From Cupriavidus basilensis (lineage in GTDB: Bacteria; Pseudomonadota; Gammaproteobacteria; Burkholderiales; Burkholderiaceae): a DNA stretch of 64,000 nt. Positions 26,795 to 36,863 of this stretch are shown here, one piece after another. Location of the stretch: contig NZ_JARJLM010000163.1 of assembly GCF_029335485.1 (NCBI RefSeq), positions 18,918 to 82,917 on the forward strand, written 5' to 3'. Under the pieces are notes generated by a model. That model was not told the origin of the DNA, did not search any database, and saw nothing but the letters and a program-made list of their open reading frames with translations. How positions within the stretch are numbered: the first letter of the stretch is position 1; every line of letters starts with the position of its first letter. Both the position numbers and the translations under genes were made by a program.

Positions 26795-27352
26795 CTAATC
26801 CATCAGATACTGCCAGCGCACCATCCGATCACCCAAATCGATCGTTTCCCCATCCACAATGAACTTGCCGTCACCCGCGTGATGAATCAGCCGCCGCTCC
26901 TTACGATCCTGATCCACCCATATCCTTTTGACCTCCAGGATGAACAGGCGGTAGCGATCAAGCAAGGAGGTGTCTGCAACTCGGCATTCGAGGTTAGCCA
27001 GACACTCCCCCACCAGCGGTGCGCGGACATCAGTTGCCGGAAGGGCCGTCAGGCCGAAACGCTTGAACTTGTCAGTCTCCGAGCCAGAACAGTTGCCGAC
27101 ATCAACGACGATCCTAGCGAGATCAACGGTCGGAATGGCCAACACGCACTCGCCAGTCCGGCGCAGCGCCTCATGGCTGTGATCCCAAGGGCCAATGATT
27201 GCACCTACCAAGGCAGGCTCGTGCTGCACCATCATGTGAAAACCCATGGTCATGAGGTTATCGCTTCCATTCGTCGCCCGCGTAGACACCATCACGATGG
27301 GGCCGGATTCCAGCAAACGATAGGCTTTTGACGCTGGCATTTCTTTGAACAT
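26795..27352 (-). CDS. Flavin reductase-like FMN-binding protein
   Basis: The protein is 185 residues of the FMN-binding split-barrel flavin reductase family. Visible features are a VMVSTRATNGSDNLMTMGF strand pair that holds the FMN, VGAIIGPWDHSHEALRRTG, and ECLANLECRV near residue 120. Relatives reduce FMN for a monooxygenase or act as small flavoproteins. The next genes on the same strand are SDRs, 79 bp upstream, so it may be part of the same redox cluster. Confidence 0.82.
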   Translation of the reverse strand: MFKEMPASKAYRLLESGPIVMVSTRATNGSDNLMTMGFHMMVQHEPALVGAIIGPWDHSHEALRRTGECVLAIPTVDLARIVVDVGNCSGSETDKFKRFGLTALPATDVRAPLVGECLANLECRVADTSLLDRYRLFILEVKRIWVDQDRKERRLIHHAGDGKFIVDGETIDLGDRMVRWQYLMD

Positions 27353-27431
27353 AGTAGATTCTCCAAGGTGTGACGGCGCCCGTTGTCAAACACCGTCACT
27401 GGCGGATCAAACATATTCAGCATGCGCTCCG

Positions 27432-28280
27432 TCAAACGGTGAAATCGATGGCCTCTGCCGACCCCTTCCATGCCTCGATGTCCAGGCGTACGCCTTGCAT
27501 CTTCTGCAGCGCCAGTTCATTGGCGACATGGCCAGCAAACAGATGAAGCGGCGGCTTGGCGACGTCCGCGGCCTGCATGATCAACAGGGCAAGCTTGTCG
27601 GGATCGCCGGCCTGATGTCCTGCGAAGGTTCCAAGGTGCAAGTCCAACGAGGCCTGGGCTTCGGTGTAGTCATCGATCTTGCGCTGTGCTATCACCAACG
27701 AGCCGCTGGACAGGAAGTCGGTGCGCACCGGCCCTGGATAGAGAACGGTCGCCGTGATGCCCAGTTCGGCAACTTCGGCTGCCAGGGACTCGGTCAGGCC
27801 GGCAAGGGCAAACTTGCTGGACACATAGCTGCCCCAGCCCGCATAGCCGCCCTGGAAACCAACGATGGATGCGATATTGATGATGTGCCCCGAGCGCTGG
27901 CGCCGCAGATGTGGCAGGGCATGCCGCAGCACGTTCAAGGGAGCAAAGACGTTCACCTCGAAGTTCCTGCGCAGTTCGCTGTCGGACAGCGCCTCGATCG
28001 TGCCTTGCTGGCCATAGCCCGCATTGTTGACGACGACGTCAAGACGGCCAAAGGTCGAGATCGTCCTGTCGACGGCGCTTTGAACGCTGCGATCGTCAGC
28101 CAGGTCCACTTGCAGCGGAAGCAGGCTGTCGGAAGCGGTGCCCACAGTGGATTCGAGTGACTCAACGGTTCGCGAGGTCACCGCCACGCGGTCGCCGCGT
28201 GCCAGCAGATGACGGGCCAAGGTTTGGCCGATGCCCTTCGAGGCGCCCGTGATGAACCATGTCTTGCGTGTTGCCTTCAT
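27432..28280 (-). CDS. SDR oxidoreductase
   Basis: The protein is 282 residues. The ATG at 28280 follows AAGGGA at the right distance and gives MKATRKTWFITGASKGIG. It has NNAGYG, the active-site IASIVGFQG and YVSSK, and a C-terminal extension of about 60 residues. This is the layout of the extended-tail SDR group often annotated as NADP-dependent short-chain oxidoreductases. The natural substrate is unknown. It is the first of three SDR genes in a row on this strand (83 and 34 bp gaps). Confidence 0.88.
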   Translation of the reverse strand: MKATRKTWFITGASKGIGQTLARHLLARGDRVAVTSRTVESLESTVGTASDSLLPLQVDLADDRSVQSAVDRTISTFGRLDVVVNNAGYGQQGTIEALSDSELRRNFEVNVFAPLNVLRHALPHLRRQRSGHIINIASIVGFQGGYAGWGSYVSSKFALAGLTESLAAEVAELGITATVLYPGPVRTDFLSSGSLVIAQRKIDDYTEAQASLDLHLGTFAGHQAGDPDKLALLIMQAADVAKPPLHLFAGHVANELALQKMQGVRLDIEAWKGSAEAIDFTV

Positions 28281-28363
28281 GATGTTCCCTTGATTTCCCT
28301 TAAGGGGAATAGACAAATTGATTGGTTGACTGGTGGCCGGCAGACGGCTGCGCCGCCGTTCCG

Positions 28364-29125
28364 CTACTTGAGCGCGACGCTCATTCCACCGTCGGCCATG
28401 ACCACCGCGCCGACGAGATAGCTGGCCTTGTCAGACGCCAGGAAGGCGATGACTTCGGCAATTTCCTCGGGTTGTGCCGCGCGCTTGATAGGCGCGTTCT
28501 TGCCGTGCTCGGCGAGGAACCCGGGACCGTCCGCATGGATCTTGTTGGTGATGTTGGTAACGACGTCGCCCGATCCCACCGCGTTGACCCGGATTCCGTC
28601 TTCGATCGCTTCGAGCGCCAGCGCGCGGGTCAACTGCGCAAGAGCACCCTTGGACGCTGCGTAGGCAGCGATGCTCGGGAACGCTTGATAGCACGCATAG
28701 GAGCCGACGTTGACGATCGCGCCTTGCTTGGCGGGGATCATGGCGCGCATGGCCTCACGGGAGAACAGGAAAGCGCCTGTCACATTGACTGCCAGGATTC
28801 CGTTCCAATCGTCGAGCGTCATCTCCACCACCGGCTTGTTGATGATGATGCCGGCGTTGTTCACGAGAATGTCGAGCCTTCCGAACTTCTCCTTCGCCAA
28901 GGCGACTGCGCGTATCGCGCTCTCTTCGTTCGCGACGTCAGCGACGAGCGGAACGATGCCGGGACGGGCCAGCGTTTCGACGTTTGAATTCCTTCCCACG
29001 GCGATGACCTTTGCGCCCTGCGCGTGAAGGAGATTCGTCGTCGCGAGTCCGATGCCGCTGGCAGCGCCTGTGACGATCGCGACCTTGTCCTGGAACGGCG
29101 TTGCGATGGATGCGTTGGATGTCAT
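28364..29125 (-). CDS. SDR oxidoreductase
   Basis: The protein is 253 residues. Two in-frame ATGs are close together. GAAGGA touches the first (29131) but is 6 bases from the second (29125), so the second is preferred. Motifs are TGAASGIGLA, NNAGI, the active-site VGSYACYQA and YAASKGALAQL, and the end GAVVMADGGMSV. This is a classical SDR. It differs clearly from its two SDR neighbours, so the three are not recent duplicates. Confidence 0.88.
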   Translation of the reverse strand: MTSNASIATPFQDKVAIVTGAASGIGLATTNLLHAQGAKVIAVGRNSNVETLARPGIVPLVADVANEESAIRAVALAKEKFGRLDILVNNAGIIINKPVVEMTLDDWNGILAVNVTGAFLFSREAMRAMIPAKQGAIVNVGSYACYQAFPSIAAYAASKGALAQLTRALALEAIEDGIRVNAVGSGDVVTNITNKIHADGPGFLAEHGKNAPIKRAAQPEEIAEVIAFLASDKASYLVGAVVMADGGMSVALK

Positions 29126-29159
29126 GTTCATTCCTTCGGAAAATACGTAGTCGGTCGAA

Positions 29160-29897
29160 TCAGTGGGAGTTGGCCGTGGGGCGAACGACGATTTCGCTCA
29201 CATCCACATCGGCCGGCTGCTCGATCGCGTAGGCGATCGCGCGGGCGATGGCATCCGGTGCCAGTGCGATGCGGCGGTATTCGCGCATGGCATTGCGGGC
29301 CGTCTCATCGGAGATCGTGTCGGCCAACTCGGACTCGACGACGCCGGGGCAGATCACGGTCACACGGATCTTGTCGGACTCCTGGCGCAAACCGTCGGAG
29401 ATGGCGCGCACCGCGAATTTGGTTGCGCAGTACACCGCGGCCGTGGGCGATACAGCCAGCCCGCCGATGGAAGAAACATTGACCACCTGGCCATGGCCCT
29501 GCTGCTCCATGCTGGGCAACACGGCCGCGATGCCGTGCAGAACGCCGCGGATGTTCACGTCGATCATGCGATTCCACTCGTCCACCTTGAGTGAGGACAA
29601 GGGCGAGAGCGGCATGACGCCCGCGTTATTGACGATGACGTCGATCCGACCGAAGGCATCTCTCGCAAACTCGGCAAAGTCATTGACGTCCTTTGCCGAC
29701 GTGACATCAAGCGCGCGATAACGCACCGATCCGCCGCTTGCCTGGATCTCCCCGGCCAAAGCCGCCAGCCGCTCCGTACGACGCGCGCCGACGACGAGAT
29801 GATGTCCCTGGCTGGCAAGAAGCCGCGTGGTGGCTTCGCCGATACCGCTGCTGGCGCCGGTGACGAGGATGATTTTCGGTTTTTTGGTTGCAGACAT
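29160..29897 (-). CDS. SDR oxidoreductase
   Basis: The protein is 245 residues. GGAG precedes the ATG at 29897, which gives SATKKPKIILVTGASSGIGE. Also visible are NNAGVMPLSPL, VSSIGGLAV, YCATKFAVRAIS and DVSEIVVRPT at the end. The last segment is shared with the YdfG/serine-dehydrogenase-like subgroup that reduces small carbonyl compounds. It lies 16 bp from the Atu4866-like gene. Confidence 0.88.
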   Translation of the reverse strand: MSATKKPKIILVTGASSGIGEATTRLLASQGHHLVVGARRTERLAALAGEIQASGGSVRYRALDVTSAKDVNDFAEFARDAFGRIDVIVNNAGVMPLSPLSSLKVDEWNRMIDVNIRGVLHGIAAVLPSMEQQGHGQVVNVSSIGGLAVSPTAAVYCATKFAVRAISDGLRQESDKIRVTVICPGVVESELADTISDETARNAMREYRRIALAPDAIARAIAYAIEQPADVDVSEIVVRPTANSH

Positions 29898-29913
29898 TTT
29901 GGTGAACTCCTTT

Positions 29914-30282
29914 TCAGCGGGTGGTTTCGCGGCACAGCACCATGCCGGCGTGGTACAGGACGCCATCACGGAAATCGCCGCCGGCGGTAAAGCCGGTGTC
30001 GTCGCGGTAGTCGATGTGGTCGCCCTCGATGCGGTAGCTGCCTTGATAGGCGCTTTTGCGCGAACCTCGGGCTTCGTCATAGCGGCCTCCCTGCAACAGC
30101 GCGTGGCGGATGTAGCCATCGGCCGTCACCCACATGCCGACGTACTTGTTCTGGTTCATGGCGCGCGCCTCCTGGGCTCTGCTATCGCGGGTTGATGGGG
30201 TCTCGCGAGCTTGCTGGGCATGGCCGATCGAGCTGGCGGTAGCCGATAGAAGGACCAAGATCATTTTCTGGTGGGCTCGCAT
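29914..30282 (-). CDS. Atu4866-like secreted protein
   Basis: The protein is 122 residues. A signal peptide (MILVLLSATASSIGHAQQ) is followed by an Atu4866 domain: NKYVGMWVTADGYIRHALL, RKSAYQGSYRIEGDHIDY and DTGFTAGGDFRDGVLYHAG. The Atu4866 family has a small beta-barrel structure of unknown function and is often found next to SDR and ABM genes. Its stop-start distance to the ABM gene is 4 bp, so the two are cotranslated. A shorter start (MNQNKYVG) would give a cytoplasmic form. Confidence 0.8.
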   Translation of the reverse strand: MRAHQKMILVLLSATASSIGHAQQARETPSTRDSRAQEARAMNQNKYVGMWVTADGYIRHALLQGGRYDEARGSRKSAYQGSYRIEGDHIDYRDDTGFTAGGDFRDGVLYHAGMVLCRETTR

Positions 30283-30286
30283 GACA

Positions 30287-30595
30287 TCAGCCCTTCGCAC
30301 CCACCACAGCCACTTTGGAGAACAGGCGCAGATCCATTTCGCCGTCCAGCAGCGGCGCTGCGGCTTCGGCAAATTTCAGGAGATGCGGCGTCTTGAAGTG
30401 CTGGTCCAGGTCATCGCGGGATGTCCAGTTTTCGTAGACGAACCAGAGATCCGGGTTGTCTACTGATCTGTGCAGCTCGAAGTCAATGCAGCCGGCTTCC
30501 TCGCGGGAGATCGGCGCCAACTCGGCCAGCAAGCCGCCCAATGCCGTGCCCTGTCCGGGCTTGGTGCGGATGAACGCAACGTTGGTAATGGTCAT
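30287..30595 (-). CDS. Antibiotic biosynthesis monooxygenase (YgiN-like) domain protein
   Basis: The protein is 102 residues. It shows the ABM ferredoxin-like fold: VAFIRTKPGQGTALGGLL, then CIDFELHRSVDNPDLWFVYE and FKTPHLLKFAEAAAPLLDG. Relatives such as YgiN act on quinols. The gene starts a run of small redox genes that is read leftward. ATG 30593-30595 is chosen as the family start (MTITNVAFIR). Confidence 0.85.
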   Translation of the reverse strand: MTITNVAFIRTKPGQGTALGGLLAELAPISREEAGCIDFELHRSVDNPDLWFVYENWTSRDDLDQHFKTPHLLKFAEAAAPLLDGEMDLRLFSKVAVVGAKG

Positions 30596-30756
30596 GAGAT
30601 GTCCTATGCGTGAGTTGCCGGAAGAGATCGTCAACCGGTAACTCATGATAGGAACGACACCCCTCTACGCGAATACCTGCACCTATGTGGTTCTTGCCCA
30701 TTCCTATTTCGAGAGAAATGTCGAGCCGCTGTCGGCTACCGCATCCGCGAAGACGG

Positions 30757-31566
30757 TCAGGGCACTGCGTGATGCTGTTCGCGCTCAGCCATCACCTCCT
30801 TCGCAGCCAAAGCCCCATTGATCGCTGCGGGGAAGCCAGCGTAGACAGCCGTGTGCGTGATGATCTCTATCAGTTGATCCTTCGTTCCGCCCACGTTCAA
30901 GAAACCGTGCATATGAACCTTTAGCTGAGCGAAAGCCGTCCCGAGCGCGGTGAGCGCCGCCACGGTCACCAATTCCCTCGACGGCAGGTCCATGGACGAG
31001 CGGCTGTACACGTCGCCAAAAGCAAACTCGATGATGTACCGGCCAAGATCCGGCGAAATGTCCTGCAACGCAGAAATCACGCGCTCGCCGGCATTGCCAT
31101 CGATGTCCTTCAGACCCTCCCAGCCTTGCTCATATCGCGTCTGATCCGGGTTCCGAGGTGTCATGCCCGCGTCGCACACCAGCGCGATGCCTCTCTCTTC
31201 GAACAATTCCTTCAGAACCATCGCCGTATTGATCGCTGCAGGGAATCCGGCATAGACGGTCATGTGGATTGCAAGCTCGACGAGTTCCTCAGGCGTGCAG
31301 CCTACGTTGAGCGCTCCCCCGAGATGGAACTTCAGTTGCGGCCGGGCATGTCCCAGCGCAGCCAACGCACCCGCAGTGGCGAGTTGCCGTTGCCGCAGGT
31401 CGAGGTGGCGACGCGGATAGACCTCGCCGTAGGCGAACTCGATCGCCAGCCTCGCCAAGTCAGGCGCGATGTCTTTGAGATTGGCTTCCAGCGAAGGGGG
31501 GCGTTGGCCCTCGATCATCGCGAGATAGTCCAAACCAGTCTGGTATCTTGCAGAGGCGTCATTCAT
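30757..31566 (-). CDS. Tandem carboxymuconolactone decarboxylase-like protein
   Basis: The protein is 269 residues made of two CMD/AhpD-like domains (about residues 10-130 and 140-265). Each has the family core: NVGCTPEELVELAIHMTVYA and GFPAAINTA in the first, NVGGTKDQLIEIITHTAVYA and GFPAAINGA in the second. Neither has a CxxC motif, so it is not a peroxidase of AhpD type. Possible roles are lactone decarboxylation or an unknown stress function. ATG at 31566 follows the expected start; upstream frame to 31755 has no family similarity. Confidence 0.85.
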   Translation of the reverse strand: MNDASARYQTGLDYLAMIEGQRPPSLEANLKDIAPDLARLAIEFAYGEVYPRRHLDLRQRQLATAGALAALGHARPQLKFHLGGALNVGCTPEELVELAIHMTVYAGFPAAINTAMVLKELFEERGIALVCDAGMTPRNPDQTRYEQGWEGLKDIDGNAGERVISALQDISPDLGRYIIEFAFGDVYSRSSMDLPSRELVTVAALTALGTAFAQLKVHMHGFLNVGGTKDQLIEIITHTAVYAGFPAAINGALAAKEVMAEREQHHAVP

Positions 31567-31741
31567 TTTCCGTCCTTCGGTGATGTGTGATTCGAGGCGT
31601 AGGCTTCCAAGCCTCATTTGACCGATCCTCTCGGTGTGATGCGCGGTAGCTACTGCTAGCCAATTTGGTGGACTCCATGTGGAAAGGCCCAGTGCCCGAA
31701 CCGATGCATCCGGGCGCACATGGACAGTGGAACTGCGGCCT

Positions 31742-32032
31742 CTACCCTTCCTCAAGTTTCATTTCACCGTGAGAAGAATGCGCGAGCTGGAGCCAATCAA
31801 GTTCGCGCTGAAGCGTCTGAAATACGTCGCCCTCGATCTCTCCACGCGGCCTCATCGCATTCAAGGCAGAACGCTGTTGGGTCACACATTCCATTCGGAG
31901 AGCTTCGCCACGCGCCGGAGTTCTGGGAGGTGCTGCAGCATTGGTCTTCTGAAGATCTTGAAGCTCAGCCCGAAGTCGCCCGGCGGCATCCCCGGACAGT
32001 CCCCGAATTTGCATGTCTGCGGCCTCGATCAT
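31742..32032 (-). pseudogene. Possible Na+/H+ antiporter (CPA1) C-terminal remnant
   Basis: The 96-residue frame contains ALNAMRPRGEIEGDVFQTLQ followed by RELDWLQL. This resembles the cytoplasmic tail found at the end of bacterial CPA1 antiporters (R.RGEI.DEVF..LE.ELDW). Upstream the frame is open a little further but no membrane segments are present, so the transport part is gone. The identification rests on this short tail and is uncertain. Confidence 0.35.
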
Positions 32033-32271
32033 CGTAGAGGCTGCGAATGCGGGCGGCGTTGTCTTGGTCGGAGCTCATGGAATGTCCTTTTTGCAGGTAG
32101 TCGGCAGAGACAGTCCACCGGTGACTCATGGTAGGAATGCCTCCCTGCGGCGCGAATACCCACATCTATGCGCTCCTTGCCTATTCCTATCGTTCTGCGC
32201 TACCCTGGAGCAGGCAATCCCGGAACTTCGAGGAGAACCTCACCGACGCAATCTGCCCTGACCGGTGACCT

Positions 32272-33195
32272 ATGACGATGATCGATGAGCCTATTTCCCA
32301 GCGCATGTCGGCACTCCTGGCGCAACTGGCGCCAAACGAGGGCTATACGTTATCGACGCTCGACAGCGTCCGTTTCATGCGCTCGGATCGTCCCTTGGGA
32401 CGCACGCCGGTGCTGTATGAACCCAGCATCGTGATCGTTTGCCAGGGCCGCAAGCGCGGCTTCCTTGGCAGCGATGTCTATGTCTACGACGCTCAGCACT
32501 ACTTGGTGTTGTCGGTTCCCTTGCCCTTTTCCACCGAGACCGAGGCCAGCGAGACTGAACCCATGTTGGCCGTTTCCATACGCCTGAGCCTGACCGATGT
32601 GGCCGATTTGATGTTGGCGATCGATCGCTCAGACCAACACACGAGTGATTTGCCACGAGGCATGGTTTCGACCCCGCTGGGAGGTCCGTTGGCCAATGCA
32701 ACGCTGCGCTTGCTCGAAGCCCTGGCATCTCCGCTCGAAGCCCAGATACTTGGGCCGGCCATCGTGCGGGAGATATGTTTTCGGGTGCTGGTGGGGCAGC
32801 AAGGCGGCGCCATGCGCGCGGCGTTGGCGCATCAAGGGCAATTCGGCAAGGTCGCCAAGGCGCTGAGGCGCATCCATGTCGACTTTGCGCAGAGCCTGGA
32901 CGTCACGCATCTCGCAGGCGAGGCGGGTATGAGCATTCCGGCCTTTCACGCCCACTTCAAGACGGTCACGCACACCTCGCCGATTCAATACATCAAATCG
33001 ACCAGGCTGCACCAGGCACGGCTATTGATGATTCGTGACGGCTTGACCGCAGCGTCCGCCTCGGCACGAGTCGGCTATGAAAGCCCATCGCAATTCAGTC
33101 GCGAATTCAAGCGCTTCTTCGGCCGAAGTCCTATCGAGGAAGTACGCGACATGAGAGCCTCATTCGCGCTGTCACCAGCGGCACAAATCTCGTAG
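32272..33195 (+). CDS. AraC-family regulator (AraC_N cupin type)
   Basis: The protein is 307 residues. The N-terminal AraC_N domain has YEPSIVIVCQGRKRGFLGSD and YLVLSVPLPFSTETEASE. The C-terminal double helix-turn-helix spans about residues 200-298, with AGMSIPAFHAHFKTVTHTSP and VGYESPSQFSREFKRFFGRS. This type is commonly divergent from, and regulates, SDR/oxidoreductase genes. Here it faces away from the leftward SDR-ABM-CMD cluster, with the decayed fragment between them, so it is the best candidate regulator of that cluster. Confidence 0.9.
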   Translation: MTMIDEPISQRMSALLAQLAPNEGYTLSTLDSVRFMRSDRPLGRTPVLYEPSIVIVCQGRKRGFLGSDVYVYDAQHYLVLSVPLPFSTETEASETEPMLAVSIRLSLTDVADLMLAIDRSDQHTSDLPRGMVSTPLGGPLANATLRLLEALASPLEAQILGPAIVREICFRVLVGQQGGAMRAALAHQGQFGKVAKALRRIHVDFAQSLDVTHLAGEAGMSIPAFHAHFKTVTHTSPIQYIKSTRLHQARLLMIRDGLTAASASARVGYESPSQFSREFKRFFGRSPIEEVRDMRASFALSPAAQIS

Positions 33196-33355
33196 CTTGC
33201 TGTAGCCCACTGAATTTGCTTGCTTGCACGGTATCAGCGCAAAACCTGGACCTTTGACCGAGCCTTGGTCCAAGTCCTCCGACATGTTCCAGAAATGTCG
33301 AACGTCAAAAAAAAAAAAGGGGGTGGAAACTCGGGTCCCGGTGTTGACGCGCGCT

Positions 33356-34228
33356 TCAGCACACTCGGCCGCGGGCGCGGAGTTGCTCGCCGAGCCGAGC
33401 AATTTCCTGTTCGCCGCGCTGCGGTGCGGCGGGGCTGGTATGGACGGAGTAGTGCCCGAGCACCAGTGGATGGGGATGCTTGACCGCGGTGCCGACGATG
33501 AACTCCGTCGCGCCTTCAGCGACTACGTCGATCCCGGCACTACTCTCGTTCAGCACAGCGAGTTCGTTCGCGATACGCGCGCCGGCCAAGTGCAACGCAC
33601 CTTGGGAGACATGGAGCCAGCCAACGTTGTGGCCCGGCTCCGTTGTCAGCTGCCAGCGTTCGCCGTCACGCAGCCGGACATGCAGCACCAGCAGATCTTC
33701 GGGTGCGGCCACCTGGCTGTGCGCGCCTGTATGGCGGCCGAGGATTACGCGAGCCGGGCCTGATTGCGGCACGGCTTTGGGCGGCAGGTACTGGCTCTGC
33801 ACTGGCGCATGCTCCAGTGCCGCTGGCAAGGCAACCCACAACTGGTAGCCGCGAAAGCGCCCCATGCTGGCCGGAGAGGCGTCGTGCCAGACGCCGTGGC
33901 CCGCCCGCATCCATTCGACATTGCCGGCCTCCAGCACGCTCGAGGCCCCTGTCGTATCTTCGTAGCGCATGGAGCCGGATAGCACTACGGTCGTCATGGC
34001 AATGCCCGAGTGCGGATGCATTGGGAACATCGCGCTGCCTGTGGCCTGGAAGTCGAAGTAGTCCAGGAATACGAAGGGCTTGACCTGGTTGCCAATGTCT
34101 CCGGGACTGAATACCCGGGTCACGGGGCCGTGGCGCCGGCCGGAGGCTTGCTGGACGACGTGGCGTTGGGCACCCTGGGATTCGGCTATTGGCCTAACAG
34201 GTTGCAACGATAGAGTGAAGGTGGACAT
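33356..34228 (-). CDS. Pirin-family protein
   Basis: The protein is 290 residues. The N-terminal cupin has KPFVFLDYFDFQA and the metal-binding MFPMHPHSGIAMTTVVLSG; the C-terminal cupin is present too (DLLVLHVRLRDGERWQL). Bacterial pirins bind Fe and some have quercetinase activity; others modulate enzymes. It converges on the AraC gene and diverges from a LysR gene, 99 bp away, which may control it. Confidence 0.9.
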   Translation of the reverse strand: MSTFTLSLQPVRPIAESQGAQRHVVQQASGRRHGPVTRVFSPGDIGNQVKPFVFLDYFDFQATGSAMFPMHPHSGIAMTTVVLSGSMRYEDTTGASSVLEAGNVEWMRAGHGVWHDASPASMGRFRGYQLWVALPAALEHAPVQSQYLPPKAVPQSGPARVILGRHTGAHSQVAAPEDLLVLHVRLRDGERWQLTTEPGHNVGWLHVSQGALHLAGARIANELAVLNESSAGIDVVAEGATEFIVGTAVKHPHPLVLGHYSVHTSPAAPQRGEQEIARLGEQLRARGRVC

Positions 34229-34327
34229 CGGGTAGTTCCGTCTGATGGGTTGAACGGAACTTTAGAAACTGGACATCCAGCTGAGAAGCCTATATGTTTC
34301 GATGGATTTCATCCTAAGGAGCGATGG

Positions 34328-35236
34328 ATGCTCGATGGCGTGTCCTTGGACCAGTTGCGGACCTTCATCGCGGCAGCGGAGGAAGGCAGTTTTTCGGCGG
34401 CGGGGCGCAAGCTGCGCCGGGCGCAATCCGTGGTCAGCCAGACCCTGGCCAATCTCGAGGCGCAGCTTCGCGTATCGCTGTTCGACCGTAGCGCACGCTA
34501 CCCAGTACTGACCGACGAGGGCAAGGCACTACTGGGCGAAGCCAAGACCGTGGTGAATGGCATGGATGCACTCAAGGCGCGGGCACGCACTTTGTCTGAG
34601 GGCCTAGAGCCCGAATTGTCGGTGGCTGTCGATGTGATGTACCCGATGGCTGCGCTCACCGACGCCGTCGGCGCCTTTCGCCTGGCCTTTCCGACGACGC
34701 CACTGCGCATGTATGTCGAGGCGCTCGGCGCGGTAGTCCGACCGGTGCTGGATGGTGTCTGCCGCATCGGTGTGATTGGCTCGATGCCAGTGGTGCCCGA
34801 AGGGCTGGACGCAGAGAAACTACCGGAAGTGCCTATGGTCACCGTCGTAGCTCCAGCCCATCCGCTGGCTCAATGCCAAGGCATCCTGCACAGCGAAGAT
34901 CTCGAACGGCATGTGCAATTGGTGCTGACCGACCGCACCACGCTGACTGCAGGCAGCCACTTCGGCGTGTTCTCGCCGTTGATCTGGCGCCTTGCCGATC
35001 TGGGTGCGAAGCATGCCTTCCTCAAGGCTGGTTTTGGCTGGGGACATATGCCGCTGGCGATGGTGGAGCCAGACCTGGAGGCAGGGCGACTGGTCCGCAT
35101 CCGCCTGGAAATCCATCAGCCGGCAACACCGGGTATCGCCATGTACGCCGTCTACCGCAAGGACGCGCCGCCCGGACCGGCAGGGCGCTGGTTCATCGAC
35201 CGGCTGCAACAATTCACCGCCAACGCGCCTGCCTGA
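34328..35236 (+). CDS. LysR-family regulator
   Basis: The protein is 302 residues. The ATG at 34328 has AAGGAG just upstream and gives LDGVSLDQLRTFIAAAEEGS. The winged helix ends with RRAQSVVSQTLANLEAQLRV. The co-inducer domain holds VVAPAHPLAQCQGIL. It lies between pirin (divergent) and wrbA (downstream, same strand, 114 bp), so it may control either in response to electrophile or quinone stress. Confidence 0.9.
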   Translation: MLDGVSLDQLRTFIAAAEEGSFSAAGRKLRRAQSVVSQTLANLEAQLRVSLFDRSARYPVLTDEGKALLGEAKTVVNGMDALKARARTLSEGLEPELSVAVDVMYPMAALTDAVGAFRLAFPTTPLRMYVEALGAVVRPVLDGVCRIGVIGSMPVVPEGLDAEKLPEVPMVTVVAPAHPLAQCQGILHSEDLERHVQLVLTDRTTLTAGSHFGVFSPLIWRLADLGAKHAFLKAGFGWGHMPLAMVEPDLEAGRLVRIRLEIHQPATPGIAMYAVYRKDAPPGPAGRWFIDRLQQFTANAPA

Positions 35237-35350
35237 TCCATAGTTCTGGCGGATGGATTCCATCGAAATAAACAGGCTTCCGCTATAGGTGAATGGCTCC
35301 TAATCTTCGGTACGTGCAACTCGCCAAGTTGTCCACTCCGGGAGCCTCTC

Positions 35351-35950
35351 ATGACCAAGGTACTCGTTCTCTACTACTCCTCATACGGCCACATCGAGAA
35401 AGTGGCCGAGGCCATCGCTGAAGGCGCCCGCAGCACCGGCGCCCAGGTCGACATCAAGCGCGTGCCTGAAACCGTGTCGGTGGAAATCGCGAAGAACGCG
35501 CACTTCAAACTTGACCAGGCGGCTCCGGTCGCGACAGTGGCCGAACTGGAACACTACGACGCCATCATCGTCGGCACCGGCACGCGCTTCGGCCGCATGT
35601 CGTCCCAGATGGCGGCTTTCCTCGACCAGGCCGGTGGCCTCTGGATGCGTGGCACGCTCAATGGCAAGGTCGGGCCCGCATTTAGTTCTTCGGCCACCCA
35701 GCACGGCGGCCAGGAAACCACGCTGTTCTCGATCATCACCAATCTGCTGCACTTTGGCATGACCATCGTTGGCCTGCCGTACAGCCACCAAGGCCAGATG
35801 AGCATGGACGAGATCGTGGGCGGCGCACCTTACGGTGCGACCACCGTGGCGGGCGGTGACGGTTCGCGCCAACCCTCGGAAATGGATCTGGCCGGCGCAC
35901 GCCACCAGGGCGAACTGGTCGCCAAGACCGCCGCCAAGCTGTTCGGCTAA
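35351..35950 (+). CDS. wrbA: NAD(P)H:quinone oxidoreductase WrbA
   Basis: The protein is 199 residues, the exact family length. It has a flavodoxin-like fold: FMN phosphate loop in [40 protein letters not shown], and [13 protein letters not shown]. WrbA reduces quinones by two electrons and avoids semiquinone radicals. It is first in a rightward set with an SDR, an NTF2-like protein and a quinone oxidoreductase, a probable quinone/electrophile defence operon. GGGAGCCTCTC precedes the ATG. Confidence 0.95.
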   Translation: MTKVLVLYYSSYGHIEKVAEAIAEGARSTGAQVDIKRVPETVSVEIAKNAHFKLDQAAPVATVAELEHYDAIIVGTGTRFGRMSSQMAAFLDQAGGLWMRGTLNGKVGPAFSSSATQHGGQETTLFSIITNLLHFGMTIVGLPYSHQGQMSMDEIVGGAPYGATTVAGGDGSRQPSEMDLAGARHQGELVAKTAAKLFG

Positions 35951-36055
35951 GGCCTATCCGGCCGCGGCTAGGCCGGGCCGCCCGCATCCACCAAGGGCTT
36001 TCATCGCAGGCTCCGGCGTCGGCGGGGCTCACTCGTCCCTTCTCTGGAGAACACC

Positions 36056-36832
<777 letters not shown>

Positions 36833-36863
36833 ACTTCTTCAGCCACTGTCCAAGGAGAAACCC

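Noticed and set aside
33307-33323. A12-G5 homopolymer between AraC and pirin genes
   Set aside because: Between convergent genes it may be a phase-variable or error-prone tract, but no gene frame depends on it and no stem precedes it to make a terminator.
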